Assembly (NCBI GenBank): GCA_025617375.2 | Contig: JAMYGW020000001.1 | Coordinates: 3,162,001-3,226,000 of the forward strand | Length of the DNA: 64,000 nt | From: Acarospora socialis | Taxonomy: Eukaryota; Ascomycota; Lecanoromycetes; Acarosporales; Acarosporaceae | Direction: 5' to 3' | In this document: one piece after another, positions 1 to 10,800 of the stretch | Position numbering within the stretch: position 1 is the stretch's first letter | Layout: every line of letters starts with the position of its first letter | Position numbers and translations under genes: made by a program | Notes under the pieces: model-generated | Told to the model about the DNA's origin: nothing | Databases searched by the model: none | The model's input: only the letters and a program-made list of their open reading frames with translations

Positions 1-598
1 CCTTGGTATCGCGCTCGATTATGATTTCCCGTCCGATCGCTTTCAAACCCGCGATTAGTAGTTTCGCCTCGTTTTCAATGATTTTCCTGCCATGCTGCTG
101 ACATAGCACTCGCGATACAATCATCATCGTCTAAATGTTTGGTCCTGACCGTCACAGTCTCCCACCCTTTAGTCTTCCTTGCCACAATATCAATCATCAT
201 CTCCCGCCAGTACTCCTATTGATCTTTCACATCCATTGTGTCCCTTTCAACTCGACACTATAATTATACACATTGAAATCAATTCTCTTTAAGACCTCAA
301 GGTCTAAAGAAGACAATGTGCCTCGTGTTATCGGAACGTGGTCGACATCTCCCAAATCCATCTCCATCATCTTCGTACACCAGGCCATTTGCCTCAAGTT
401 GGATGCCATACTTTGGGTACCCTTGCAAGAATTGTTGCCTGCCACTCCAAACTTGTAGGTGTCCTCACACACCCACTTGAATGCTGGTAAGAGCCAGTAA
501 GAAAGCGAGGGATTAACCTCCCCCAATTGGGGAAGTTCGCAAGCGGATAAAGCAGAGTGAGGAAGGACAGCAAATTCCCCCCGATACGGAAGTTCCAA
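1..598 (-). pseudogene. Degenerate coding region, unrecognised, running off the window start
   Basis: On the minus strand an open frame runs from about 598 to 227 and ends in TGA. Protein-like sequence then resumes in a second frame (YWREMMIDIVARKTKGW around 190-140) and again in a third after another stop (LLIAGLKAIGREIIIE near 50-10). The breaks are too close together for introns: about 15 nt separates the first stop from the next coding-like stretch. I read this as a gene broken by frameshifts and stops, with its 3' end outside the window. No family was recognised. There is no ATG at the 5' end of the first open stretch, so the start is also missing or lies in an unseen exon. The coding character is judged by eye only. 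Confidence 0.35.
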
Positions 599-3500
599 AA
601 CGGTCCCTCACAGCAGTCTCAGAGCTGCAGGTCGTCATCCCAGTGTCTTGGAGCTGCCGCCCGTATGAGACAGGCGAAGAAACACCGGCAACGTCCCTGG
701 ATCTAACCGCAGAGTTGCAGTGTAGGTCTCCCCCTTCCTCTGGACAGCGGGATTATGAGCCTGGTGGTACGACTGTTTACTCATCGTTGCCAAAGGGGTC
801 TACTCATGCCAAAATCTATTTTGTATCTTAATAGTCCTACTAACTTTCTCAAGAAGCATAAAGCTCAATTCGAAAAGTTAGTGATAATGAAACTGATGTA
901 GTCTTCGACAGACTCTATTGACCAGAACTATAGTAAAGAGTGGATGTTCTGTTACTTATCAGACATATCATCTCCTGACAATCTTGTCTCGGAAATCTTC
1001 AGCAGATGACGAAGAAGTTCCTTGAGTTCATGGTTTAAAAGATTCCGTCTCTGAACTGAAGAATCAGTTGCAGACACAAGTCGATCATCAACTAGAACTC
1101 ATTCGTCAAGATGGAATCCTGCTATGCGCAGTGTATTGAGTGGAAGAAAGATGATTCTCTAATCCAGGTGTGAAAGCTAGATATATATATGAGGGGTATT
1201 GCCCATAAGTCAGGTAGGCCACGGTGGGTCCACTGGTGACATCACGGCAGTGAGGTCAGCTAGATAAAACAGGTATGTCCGCAAGGACCACAACAAATTC
1301 TTTCTCAGACATGTCTTCTTCAGTTTTTTCATCTTGTCTCTTGAACAGAGAAAATTTAAGTTCTGTCATGAGTGAAGAAACGACATTCTTGATGTTAAGT
1401 TACATGACACACTCATTGAATGTGTTTTTCAACGAGAGCTCAACAATAACAAGAGTTGCACAAAAATTGTCAAATCTTCAAACACAGTATTGTGTGCAAG
1501 CAAAGGTTTCATATAATTGAGGTTGAGAAGGCTGCTCGGATTTTCCTAGGCTAGATTGTCTCCAGATCAAAGGGCTGTGCCACACCCAAAGTCCTTCCGT
1601 CTGAAGTGATCCTCCAACTGCAAGAGGTACTTCATCATCCATTTGTTGCGTGCTCCATCATCATCGAAAGTGTCATACGCCTGTCCACGCTTATGGCAAC
1701 CTTTGCTGCATCGCTGCTGCTTCAGAGTCGTTCGGGTCGCCATGGTTGCTTTTGCCACTTCAATCAAGTCTCGGTTACTCAAATATAGACTGCCCATTAT
1801 GCCAAATGCAGATCCAACGTACAAAGCAGCAGGAACTCCACCAGCAGGGTCCTCCCTGATTGCCAGGTGGCGTCCATGGTCCATGGTGTGCCATGTGTTT
1901 TTGGTGTACTCAAGGTCAGTCAAATTCTACGCATTACTGCTTGAACATCCCAATGTATTCTGTATCTCATTTATAACAGCATGCAGAATCGTATGGTGTA
2001 TGACTTCAAGCTCTGTTTTCCTGAGAAACTTCTGAAACCAGGCTGACTATTGTATGCGTCTTGCTCAAGGGAATAGCTTTTCCTGTGATCTTAGTGTTGT
2101 TTTCTTCAGGTTCTGCGATGATTGCCTCAACGCTTTCTTCAAGATCCCGGGTTCGGGAGCAGGGCTGTGATGTCTTCCTCCATAGCTGAACTGGCAGGCA
2201 AAACTTTCACCTCGCCAAAGAGAGAGCGGGAAGAAGCTCCTCGTAAATGTTTGGGATGTTGGATGCCGGCAGTGGTCCTTGGATCTAGGGTGTTGTTCGA
2301 TTTTCTTAGGTTTTCTTACCATGCTCGCGAGATGACTAGCAGATGCCGAGATCTGAAGGTCTCAACACTTATCTGCAAACTGAAAGAGACGGAGCCTGAG
2401 TTTCCGCTTCGAATCCCTACTCAACAACACGTGACGTCCAATAACGCCCATTCTGCCCTGCCCTATCAGAACCCATGGCTGACAACAAAGGCAAGCAGCG
2501 ACTTCTGATTTTATCCTCTTCCAGGTTTGCTCGTTGTCCGTCCAATGCATGTTGAATGGTGCACTGTTTGAGGCGGAAAGATCGCCTGCTTCGAATACTT
2601 ACAAAGATAATAAGTCAGTGACACCAGTTTAGACGAAGGTCTCTAACCTTCTGGGTAGATAACTCTCTCACCATCTGAAGTAGCCATGGTTATCGATGAA
2701 CTGACAGATGTTTGTATACAACAAACACGCTGACAAGCCAGAACTGAGTACTGTGTGGGTGATGTCAACTCCGAGTACCCTTTCACTGGATATTAGTCCA
2801 CACCATTTTCTGTATGAACTCTCCATCACATTCATATTAAAGGTAGTGTCTCAGTGTGTTCTGAAAGAGAACAGTGTTCTGCCCCTGAGTTGTGCGACTT
2901 GTTTGGCATCAAAAGTAATGGAAGAGATCCCACCAGGTGTCAGCTATGACCATGGAAGGTGACCACAACCTGCATGTACAAAGCCTTCAAAAAGAGGATT
3001 TCTAAGTTCAGTGTGCCTTTCATGTGGTCGACATCCTCCGCATCCGTCTGGCCCAAAGCCACCATACGAATTGTTTTGAATCATACGATGAATATCTCAT
3101 GGTGTCTCTACAACAGCTAGGTTGTCCTCACCCTTCACATTCTGATTGCCAGCCTGATTCTTTGCCTAGTCCTCTCTATCGGATGCCTACTTCAAGGCTT
3201 GAAGCCTTAGAGTTCCATCTCCGTTCAGCCTCTCATGCAAGGCAATGACTGAATCCGAGATAACGAGGAACCGCAGTCTTGGTCATAATCTTGGGAAGTA
3301 GAGTGGCAAATGAGCAGGCCATCGTAATGAGGGTGTTGATGAAGCGTCCGATCACTGAAGGAGCGTTGATCTACCACTGCTGTATTTTACGTCGATATCA
3401 ATATGAAAGAACGCCCACAGGAGCAGCCCGAGCGCCCTCAGCCCATTGGTGTGGACTGGCTGTACATACATATAAAACATGAAGGTGGGCTAAAATCCCA

Positions 3501-3747
3501 CTTGATATCCAGTAAAGCAGAACGGGCCGAACACAACTAGGAAATGGACTAGTCCATCACTTCATGGAAAGGAATAGAGAGATTTTGGATTTGTTTGAAC
3601 CCCAGTGTTTTACCCGTTCAGCTACCCACTCTAGATTTGACAAGTCGCTAATGCAATTTGCTTCGCCCAGCCTTGCTACAGACCAGCTATTTCAATCCTT
3701 CGTTGCCCACCTTCCATACGAGGTATCTCCTTCCTTCTCACATCACC
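599..3747. other. Gene-poor accessory stretch with short open frames
   Basis: No gene could be supported over about 3.1 kb. The most protein-like open frame is on the minus strand at 1923-1567 (about 118 codons). It begins after a TAG that could be a splice acceptor and has no ATG start, so it might be an exon of a decayed gene. I recognised no family in it. The rest holds only short, mutually overlapping frames without motifs. Confidence 0.5.
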
Positions 3748-4628
3748 ATGGCAACCCTCCACGCCTGCCCACTTGACTCGCGGCGCGGCGAGACGGAAAT
3801 CTTCATCAAGCGCGTCGCCGTCATGGTGACAGTTTGCTGTCTACTAGGACACCTGAATTCCTTACGAGATATCAAGAATGGGCTACTCTTACAGCTGTCC
3901 ATCTTCCTTTTCATCTTCAACCCCGTATACCCGCTGCTCACGCTCCTCTTCGACATTGGTTGGGCCATTCGGAAGGCGCGCAGAGATGCACGGCACCGAG
4001 CAGATCGGGCGCTTGGTCGTATTAGGTGCAGCAGCGGTTCAGTGTTCAGGGACTATAATTTTGGCATCCGCAGTGAGTTACACAGTGATGGCGCATCGAC
4101 CCCATTAGATCGTCGCTATAACTTATTCGCGGTGAGCGGGATGGTTATACTCGTACAGACGCTGGTCGCTCAGTTGCTTTCGAGTACATATACTCGAACG
4201 AGTACAGTAACAAGCACAAGAGACGATGAACATAATGAGTGGTCAATATTCTGGTCAATATTCATAGAAGTCCTCCACTACCTGGGCTCCCTATGCCTCA
4301 TCTCATACTACGCAGGCGATACGATACTCAACATTCGTTTATTATTTTCTGCGTTGGGTGCCTTCATCCCGCTCGAAGTCCAATATTTTGACGCCTTCAA
4401 AGAGTTCGATTGGTCTTTATGGTGGTGTTGCTGGACAAGCCTATGGACACAATTGAAAGCATCCTCTTATTCATGCTTTTCTTCCTTGGGCCTCTGGGGT
4501 TAGCGATCTTGGCGTTTATTATGGCCTCCTACAATCCATCTTCAGATCATTTTACAAAATTTTTTGGGAGTGTCAGCATCAACAGATGTGCCATGTCCAT
4601 CACTTTGGAAGGATCCATGGGCGGATAG
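3748..4628 (+). CDS. Multi-pass membrane protein, unrecognised, apparently frameshifted
   Basis: The ATG at 3748 opens a frame that reads MATLHACPLDSRRGETEIF and carries several strongly hydrophobic stretches: residues about 23-40, about 48-72, one near RRYNLFAVSGMVILVQTL, and one near FIEVLHYLGSLCLISYYAG. After about 4400 this frame becomes Trp/Cys/Ser-rich and stops at 4503. The neighbouring frame instead continues with a good transmembrane helix (SILLFMLFFLGPLGLAILAF, about 4458-4517) and ends in TAG at 4628. No intron of normal size with GT-AG ends joins the two frames cleanly, so a one-base indel near 4390-4410 is the simplest reading. I do not recognise the family. The gene sits in the repeat-rich accessory part beside a HET gene, which fits recent decay. 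It could also be an intact shorter protein. Confidence 0.45.
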
Positions 4629-5697
4629 ATTGTGGGTGTTCTACACTGTGGATTAGTGTTGACACTTATGATTGTGTGATATTAACATCTTCAATCAAAC
4701 AGTGACAAACACTCATTTGTTGATATCTCAGAGTCAGACTGACTGGTTTATATCAGATAAACCTGACTCAGCTCAGTGACAAACTGATCTGACAGTCAAA
4801 GTAAGTAGGAAACTTCAATCTGACCCCTTGTAACCTTGTCGTCGCAGTAGGTGGAAACGCGACGTGTGCGAATTGGGGTGCGTTTTAGCCGTCGAAAGAG
4901 ACGTGTCGTTGCCGTAAGAACGAGTATCAAATCAAGTCGAAATTGATTACTGATTCGACAAAACGAAAGGATGATAGCTAGTAACTAGCCCGTGTCGAAA
5001 ACACGTCGATTTGTATGCGTTTTCGAACGTCAAAGAAACAAGGAATCGCCGCATAAAGAACCAAAAAGTTTAACCCGCCTGGATCGAAGATGAAGCAGCC
5101 GCACAAGTGTGTAACCGCAGGGTGGACGAATGAAGCCGCTTTCACTAGATATTTAGCCTGTAACAGGTCTTGTCATAGCCATGTCTGAGCCCGATGTCGT
5201 CGCTAGGGTTCGTGCGACAGGTGGTTGGGTGGAGGCCTTTATAACAGTGGCCTTGTCGGAGGCATCAGCGAGTCGATGGGGGCCTTGGTACGGGTCTTCA
5301 CGGAGCCCTAGATAGGGGTCTTGATGGGGTCCTCGGCGAAGGACTCGATACTCGTCTCGATGGGGGCCTTTATAGGAACAAGGCCTAACTGATGGAGAAC
5401 TCGCATGACCACTTCTTCAATAACTCCCTTAGTAATAACTTCTACTTCTTCGCGTGTGACGGGCTCATTGTATGAGTGGTTTGACGACCACTTGATGTCG
5501 CCTTTAGATATGCTAGTAATTGAAACTAGATGTTGTGACTCGACCGGCCTGACAATAGGATCGAGGATCTTCAATTAATACTACCAGTGTTAGGAACAGG
5601 GAGGTGACCTCCCCTAGCCTTAAACAATAAAGTAATTTGACTGACTTATCTGTAGTTCTGGAACCAGGAGTTGTAAGATGTCTGCTGAATAAGGTCT
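4629..5697. other. Intergenic stretch with a degenerate repeat-encoding remnant
   Basis: The only coding-like signal is on the minus strand between about 5574 and 5220. It reads VPIKAPIETSIESFAEDPIK, meets a TAG at 5308-5310, and continues in the same frame with a related unit (TKAPIDSL). The DNA shows imperfect repeats of a GATGGGGGCCTT-like unit between about 5270 and 5370. It looks like a decayed low-complexity gene. From 4640 to 4800 there are short imperfect inverted repeats around CAGACTGACTGG and GACAAACTGATCTGACAG. Nothing else was recognised. Confidence 0.4.
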
Positions 5698-7845
5698 TCA
5701 TATCAACGTGATGTTTCTGCTGAACTCCAGCCCCCGAGTCCCCTGACCTTGCATCATGCCATCAACATAGCACTCTCCGATCAGCTGGAACTTCCTGTCC
5801 ATTGGCACTGGTTTATTTTCCCTCCTGCGCACCTCTACACTTTCCTCTTCATCGTCCAGCACCTCACGAACCACAAACGGTACATCGGCACCAAGCAACA
5901 CAGCAACAAAGTCATCTGGTTGCAGCGCGCCCGGACCCAAACCAAATAAACCCTTCTTCGTGAAGAAGAATTTCCTTTTATTACACACTAGCGCAGCAGA
6001 ATCTCGAAACCGTTGCCAGCGCAATTTATCCTCCCTGCTCTTCCTGGACCACTCTTTTCTGTCGCTTTGGTAGCTCATCACCCTTGAAAGGAAAGTTTTA
6101 GGCTTCCCTTCCGAACCCCAAAACAGCCTTTCCCAGTACACGGCCGAATCCGCTTTAAAATCGAAACCATCAATTTCCGCCATGTTCTTACCCGCTACCC
6201 AGGTGCGCATATAGGCGTTGTAGACGTTGCTGGCTGTAGTTGTGTATATGAGGGACGGTCCATTCTCTGTTTTTATGGTGAATGACGGGAGCATCGGATA
6301 GCTTTCAGGGTCTTGATCCTGGAGGTATAAAAGCCAAGTCTTAGCTATAGGGTTTGTGTCCCAGAGGCCTTGAACGAAAGGAGAATCAGGTCCTACGATA
6401 GTGGCGGGTAATGACACGTCGAAGGATGAGGATTCAAGGAGATCCGAATGGTTGACTATTCTTGTGACAAGTGTTCCACGAACAGTAAGGCTATTTTCTA
6501 TGTCGGGGCGAGGAGTCAAAATGACGTCCTTGTTAGCGGAGGCGAAGTGTGTGCTCGTCCAGAGCCCAAGGATTGGCGTGTCGATGAAGTAGTCCCAACG
6601 AGGCACCCAACTGGGAGTGAATAGATTGATTGTGCTTTCCGGATCATGTTGGACTGCTGTCAAAATCTCGAGGCTCTTGGTGCGATTGATGTGGTCCAAC
6701 GCTAGGTCGCGGTAGACTTCTTTAGCCGTTTTTGAGTAGTCTGCTTTCAAAAGGGGTGGCGGGAGTTCACTGAATTCACTGGATTGTGTCACCCATGTTG
6801 CTCGTTCTTCAGCAAGAGTATGGACAGCGTATCGATCTTGGATGCTGGGAAGCAGGGTAATTGCCATCGGCAAAGCATGTCTGAAGCCCTCCCAATTAAC
6901 AAGCTCAATTTTCGGTGTGCTGATGGTGTGCGCCGTGGGGTGCGAAAGCAGGGCAAAGACCTTGTCTCTGGGATCAGTTGCGTTCAATCGTCGAACATTA
7001 CTTATGAGATGAAAGAAAGTGGCCGTCGGGACAAATGGTGAGAAAGCTGTGTAGATGTTAAATACTCGCTCTATTTCAGTCGTCAGGCCTAGCCTAATCA
7101 GGAGGGCTTTGCAATGACGTTTTAGGAACATCACAGTAAGACCGATGGGGTTCCACTCGACGGCAAGGCCTCCCCAAATTACAGCTGCGTGGGGCGCAAC
7201 GCCAACTTCCTGCACCGTCCAGGTCCGTGAGAACCATGGTAGCCTGAAGAATCTCTCAAGCCGAGCCTTTTCCTCTTCATCAGGGTCGACAATCACCTTT
7301 GGAAGCGCTGATACATAGTTTCCACCGTTTTCAGGTTGCCAAAGAAGATCTCCGGTTTCGTCATCGACGTGTCCGAACAGGCCACCAGCATCGAGTATCC
7401 TTCCACAACCCTCTATTAGCGTCTTTATAAACTCGAATACAGCACCAGCGTCATTGTGCTCATCAGGGCCTAGCCATACGCACACACTTGCCGCCTTTCG
7501 ATAGATTGTTGCCATCATGTTGACCTGTTGGTTTTTCTCGGGAATATCTTGCTGATTGATGCATAGCGCATCTGCCCACAGAGGTGCCCCTGTGGTGTTG
7601 AAGCGCTGAAGAGCACCCTTAAGATTCTGCGTAACATGGAAAACCTTTCCATTGACTGAAATAGGAACAGTGTTAGAGGTATCTCCCCACGTGTATGAGA
7701 GCGCAATATATTCCGGAGGATTAGATATGTCTGCGACGATTAGGCTACAGTTGATATTACAATCACCGGATTTCTCGTTTGGGTTGAACTTGATAAGGCG
7801 GATTGAAGTAGGACTCGGGAGTGGTTCATAGTGATAATACTCCAT
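5698..7845 (-). CDS. HET-domain (heterokaryon incompatibility type) protein, 715 aa
   Basis: A single uninterrupted frame starts at ATG 7845-7843 (MEYYHYEPLPSPTSIRL). The HET domain is at the N-terminus: EYIALSYTWGD at about 46-56, then LWADALCINQQDIPEKNQQ and the A-SVCVWLGP block at about 95-130, followed by the PWFSRTWTVQEV motif near residue 205. These are the three blocks that define the family. HET proteins mediate non-self recognition and cell death when incompatible hyphae fuse, usually with a variable C-terminal part that sets specificity. Here the C-terminal 450 residues show no NACHT/WD40/ankyrin architecture that I recognise. The frame is intact and intronless in an otherwise decayed region, which argues that it is recent or under selection. 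HET genes are usually multicopy and subtelomeric or accessory, consistent with this setting. Its partner and specificity cannot be told from sequence. Confidence 0.9.
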   Translation of the reverse strand: MEYYHYEPLPSPTSIRLIKFNPNEKSGDCNINCSLIVADISNPPEYIALSYTWGDTSNTVPISVNGKVFHVTQNLKGALQRFNTTGAPLWADALCINQQDIPEKNQQVNMMATIYRKAASVCVWLGPDEHNDAGAVFEFIKTLIEGCGRILDAGGLFGHVDDETGDLLWQPENGGNYVSALPKVIVDPDEEEKARLERFFRLPWFSRTWTVQEVGVAPHAAVIWGGLAVEWNPIGLTVMFLKRHCKALLIRLGLTTEIERVFNIYTAFSPFVPTATFFHLISNVRRLNATDPRDKVFALLSHPTAHTISTPKIELVNWEGFRHALPMAITLLPSIQDRYAVHTLAEERATWVTQSSEFSELPPPLLKADYSKTAKEVYRDLALDHINRTKSLEILTAVQHDPESTINLFTPSWVPRWDYFIDTPILGLWTSTHFASANKDVILTPRPDIENSLTVRGTLVTRIVNHSDLLESSSFDVSLPATIVGPDSPFVQGLWDTNPIAKTWLLYLQDQDPESYPMLPSFTIKTENGPSLIYTTTASNVYNAYMRTWVAGKNMAEIDGFDFKADSAVYWERLFWGSEGKPKTFLSRVMSYQSDRKEWSRKSREDKLRWQRFRDSAALVCNKRKFFFTKKGLFGLGPGALQPDDFVAVLLGADVPFVVREVLDDEEESVEVRRRENKPVPMDRKFQLIGECYVDGMMQGQGTRGLEFSRNITLI

Positions 7846-10800
7846 CTTGAGCGGAGAGATTCACGCAAAGCTTGAGTAGAAGCAGGCAGCTCATTGATTA
7901 ACAGGACGTGAAAAACGTAAGTACAGCGGGGTCCAAAAGTATTAGGTGAGACACATAAATTAGCGTAGAACAACAAATTTTCCTCCTTGTCCTAAACGCC
8001 TTCAGTCATGCCGCGTCCTCCGCATTGAGATCTCAGACCCTCAAAATCAAATTGAAAGAAGTTGATCTCTTATGAATGAAATTGCATATGTAAACAGATT
8101 GCAGAGAACAGAAAGATAGCTTAATTGACTAGAGAATATAAATGAAAGAACAATTGAGAACGAAAACATTTTTCCTCAAAGCAAATCACTGTCTTTATAC
8201 AGATTATTAAAGGACTACAACTGAGTGTCAAAATCATCAATTTGTTCAATATGTAAAACCTGCCGGATGGTCTATGACTCTTCGAATTAGAGGTCAGAGG
8301 GAGCCTTCAGACCAATACGAATTCCTTATGTTCCTTTGACTCACTTGATCGCCTAAATTTGCAAAAACAAGAACCCACAGCAGAGAGTCTGATGCCCCTG
8401 CTTCAGTCATCGCAAGGATCAGAACTAGATCTCGCTCGACTGGTCGGAAAGGTCATACTTTCATTGAGGTACCATTCTTCTATCGTCTACGGCAGCTCTC
8501 CGACATGGGTCACTTTGCTCCATTTTTTCTTTTGTTGGCCAGTCAGGGGATCTGTGTCTGCTGTGCTGTTTCTTCTGTGCGGACAGCGACCTGATGTCAT
8601 GTTGATGTTTTCGTTGCACAATCAAACGAGAAGTCAATCGAGGTGATGGGAAGAGAATTACTCTATTTAATGTACCCCGTTCATGTAGTTGAGAAGTCTA
8701 GCAGTAGCATGTTTTTAGGAACAAGTATCTGACTGAGACAATGTCGAGGAAGAGCTTCTGAGCAGTGGGCGTGTGAAAACCCAAGTGATTGTCAGCCAGA
8801 GAATCGCTGACAAGGAAATAGTTCGTTTTATGGCGCATGATCTGCCCAGGAGCGCCTGCTCGAAACCTCCATAATTTACTTTGACTGCGTATATCAGGTC
8901 CTTAACTCCTGCTCTTCATATGTACTGCCTCATTACTTCTATTCTCGAACTGTGACTGAAGACTCCTATCTGGTTGCTTTATGGCTGGGGGGAGAGATTT
9001 GTGGTGGCAAATAGCCGCTGTCATTGGTACAGGGCCGTAGCCCTCTCTGCAATCTGCATCCTTTGCTGTAAGTGAGCATCTTGTAGGTGTGTGACTCCAT
9101 GCCAGTATTAATCGAAGATATAGTGACATACTTCTGTATCTGTGTGATATTTGATTCACAAAGTTGCGCAGTGTCAATATTGTCGGGTATGTCATCTTCT
9201 ATGTTGATGCGTTCATCGTTCGAGCCACAGTTGAACCACCGTCATAACTGTTGGTTTGTTACGGTGTAGACTTAACACCTCTGTGCGCCATGTCAAGTAT
9301 GACCTTGTAAGGAGAGCTTGTGCCAACAGCGTCGCTCATAATAGACTCAAGTACATCTGTGATAGAAACTTCAAGATGTGCTGGAAATGGCTTGATGCTT
9401 GCGTGCAGCAATCGAGTCCACAAGATTGAAAAAGACCTGTGCTTGGTTAATCCATTAGCAGAGAGTCTGCACCGGCAAGCTGTTCCAATCTGTATTGGGA
9501 CCTTCAGTAGTCTCCATAGATCTAGGCCCTGGTTGACCTTGCTGTACTAGTTGTGGGAAAAACAACCTCCTTGAGCTTGGAGCCATCTGCGAAAATGAGA
9601 GTCTGAAAAAGGGTTTGGGCTGATTTCGTGAAGTGCGCCTTCTGCATTGTTCGGTCATTTGGCTGGTCGTTGAATGTGTTGTTGATACACAGTGGTAACA
9701 ACAATCTTACTGAGATTGCTGAAGCCTGCAGGGCGGCTGATAGCCTGGTGCTGAACTGTAGAGATCTTTCAGCGTTATGGCCGCAGTTTAGAGGTCAATA
9801 GACTGGGGTGGCCTTTGTCATTTCATAGGTATATTCGATCGCTATAGATTTAACCATGCCTTCTGAGTTTCTCCAGCAATGCTCTCTCACACTTGCATCA
9901 TCCACTGTTCTTCTGCACTTTCAATGCCAAGCTTGAAACGGGCTTTTTGTGAGCAGAAGCCCACCACAGAGAGTCTCCTCTGAAAATTACTGAGAGCTCT
10001 GGGCTCATCTGCAGTGGCCCTTGAAGCGGTTAAGCAAGTAAGGGTAAAACCTCTCCACCTCCGTTCTGTACGCTTCCTCTGGCTTTGTAGGCGGCTTCCG
10101 TGCTGTACAGCTCCTTACTCAGGTTTCACTTCTCTTTTCGTCTTTCGTAAGGCAGCCAAAAAGTGTATCTGTTGAAATTGTTATCGCAACGCAGCTCGGG
10201 TGCTTCATTTCGCTATTCATAGTTCTGGAGCGTAGCTTCACGTATCCTGTTCTTCTTCTTTTTCTAATTCATTCAGAAATCCATCACTGATTTGGCTTTG
10301 AATGTATTCGCTATTATTTCCTTCTCTTTGTAGACTTGCGGTGTGTGTCTGCGTCCAAGCAATGAGCTTGAATGGAGGTTTGTTTGGGCCCATCAAGGCC
10401 AGTGTTGAAGCTGAGTGCAGCCAGTCGAGAAGATAAGAGTGAAGGGTCTGCAGAACTCAATTGGACTAGTTCTTGTCTGACTGAATCCGAAACTGTCATA
10501 TCAAGAAAGCAATGGCTATGCACAATCGTCGATGGGTCTGCTCAAATTGCTCAACAGCGAGCTTGGGTAATACATTCATCTTGACAGGACAGTTTATATG
10601 GTCAATAAAGTATTGTTCAGTCATGTAGTTTGCCCAATAGCAGGAAGGCATGGAGTAATGTGCTGGGGTAGATAGAATCCTCGGGTGGTGTTGGTAGTTT
10701 CATAAAATTCCCAACTGACTTCTCCTCCTATCCACATGGAAATATGCTGAGAAACCATATCCCTCCTTTTCCCCTCTCCGGTACGCTTCGCGGTGGTCCA

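Noticed and set aside
2400-2440. tRNA-like GCTTCGAATCCC near 2407
   Set aside because: It resembles a T-loop, but no matching stems or D-loop were found upstream.
5240-5380. CRISPR-like array of GATGGGGGCCTT units
   Set aside because: The units are irregular, have no conserved repeat-spacer spacing and lie in a eukaryotic genome; a decayed minisatellite fits better.
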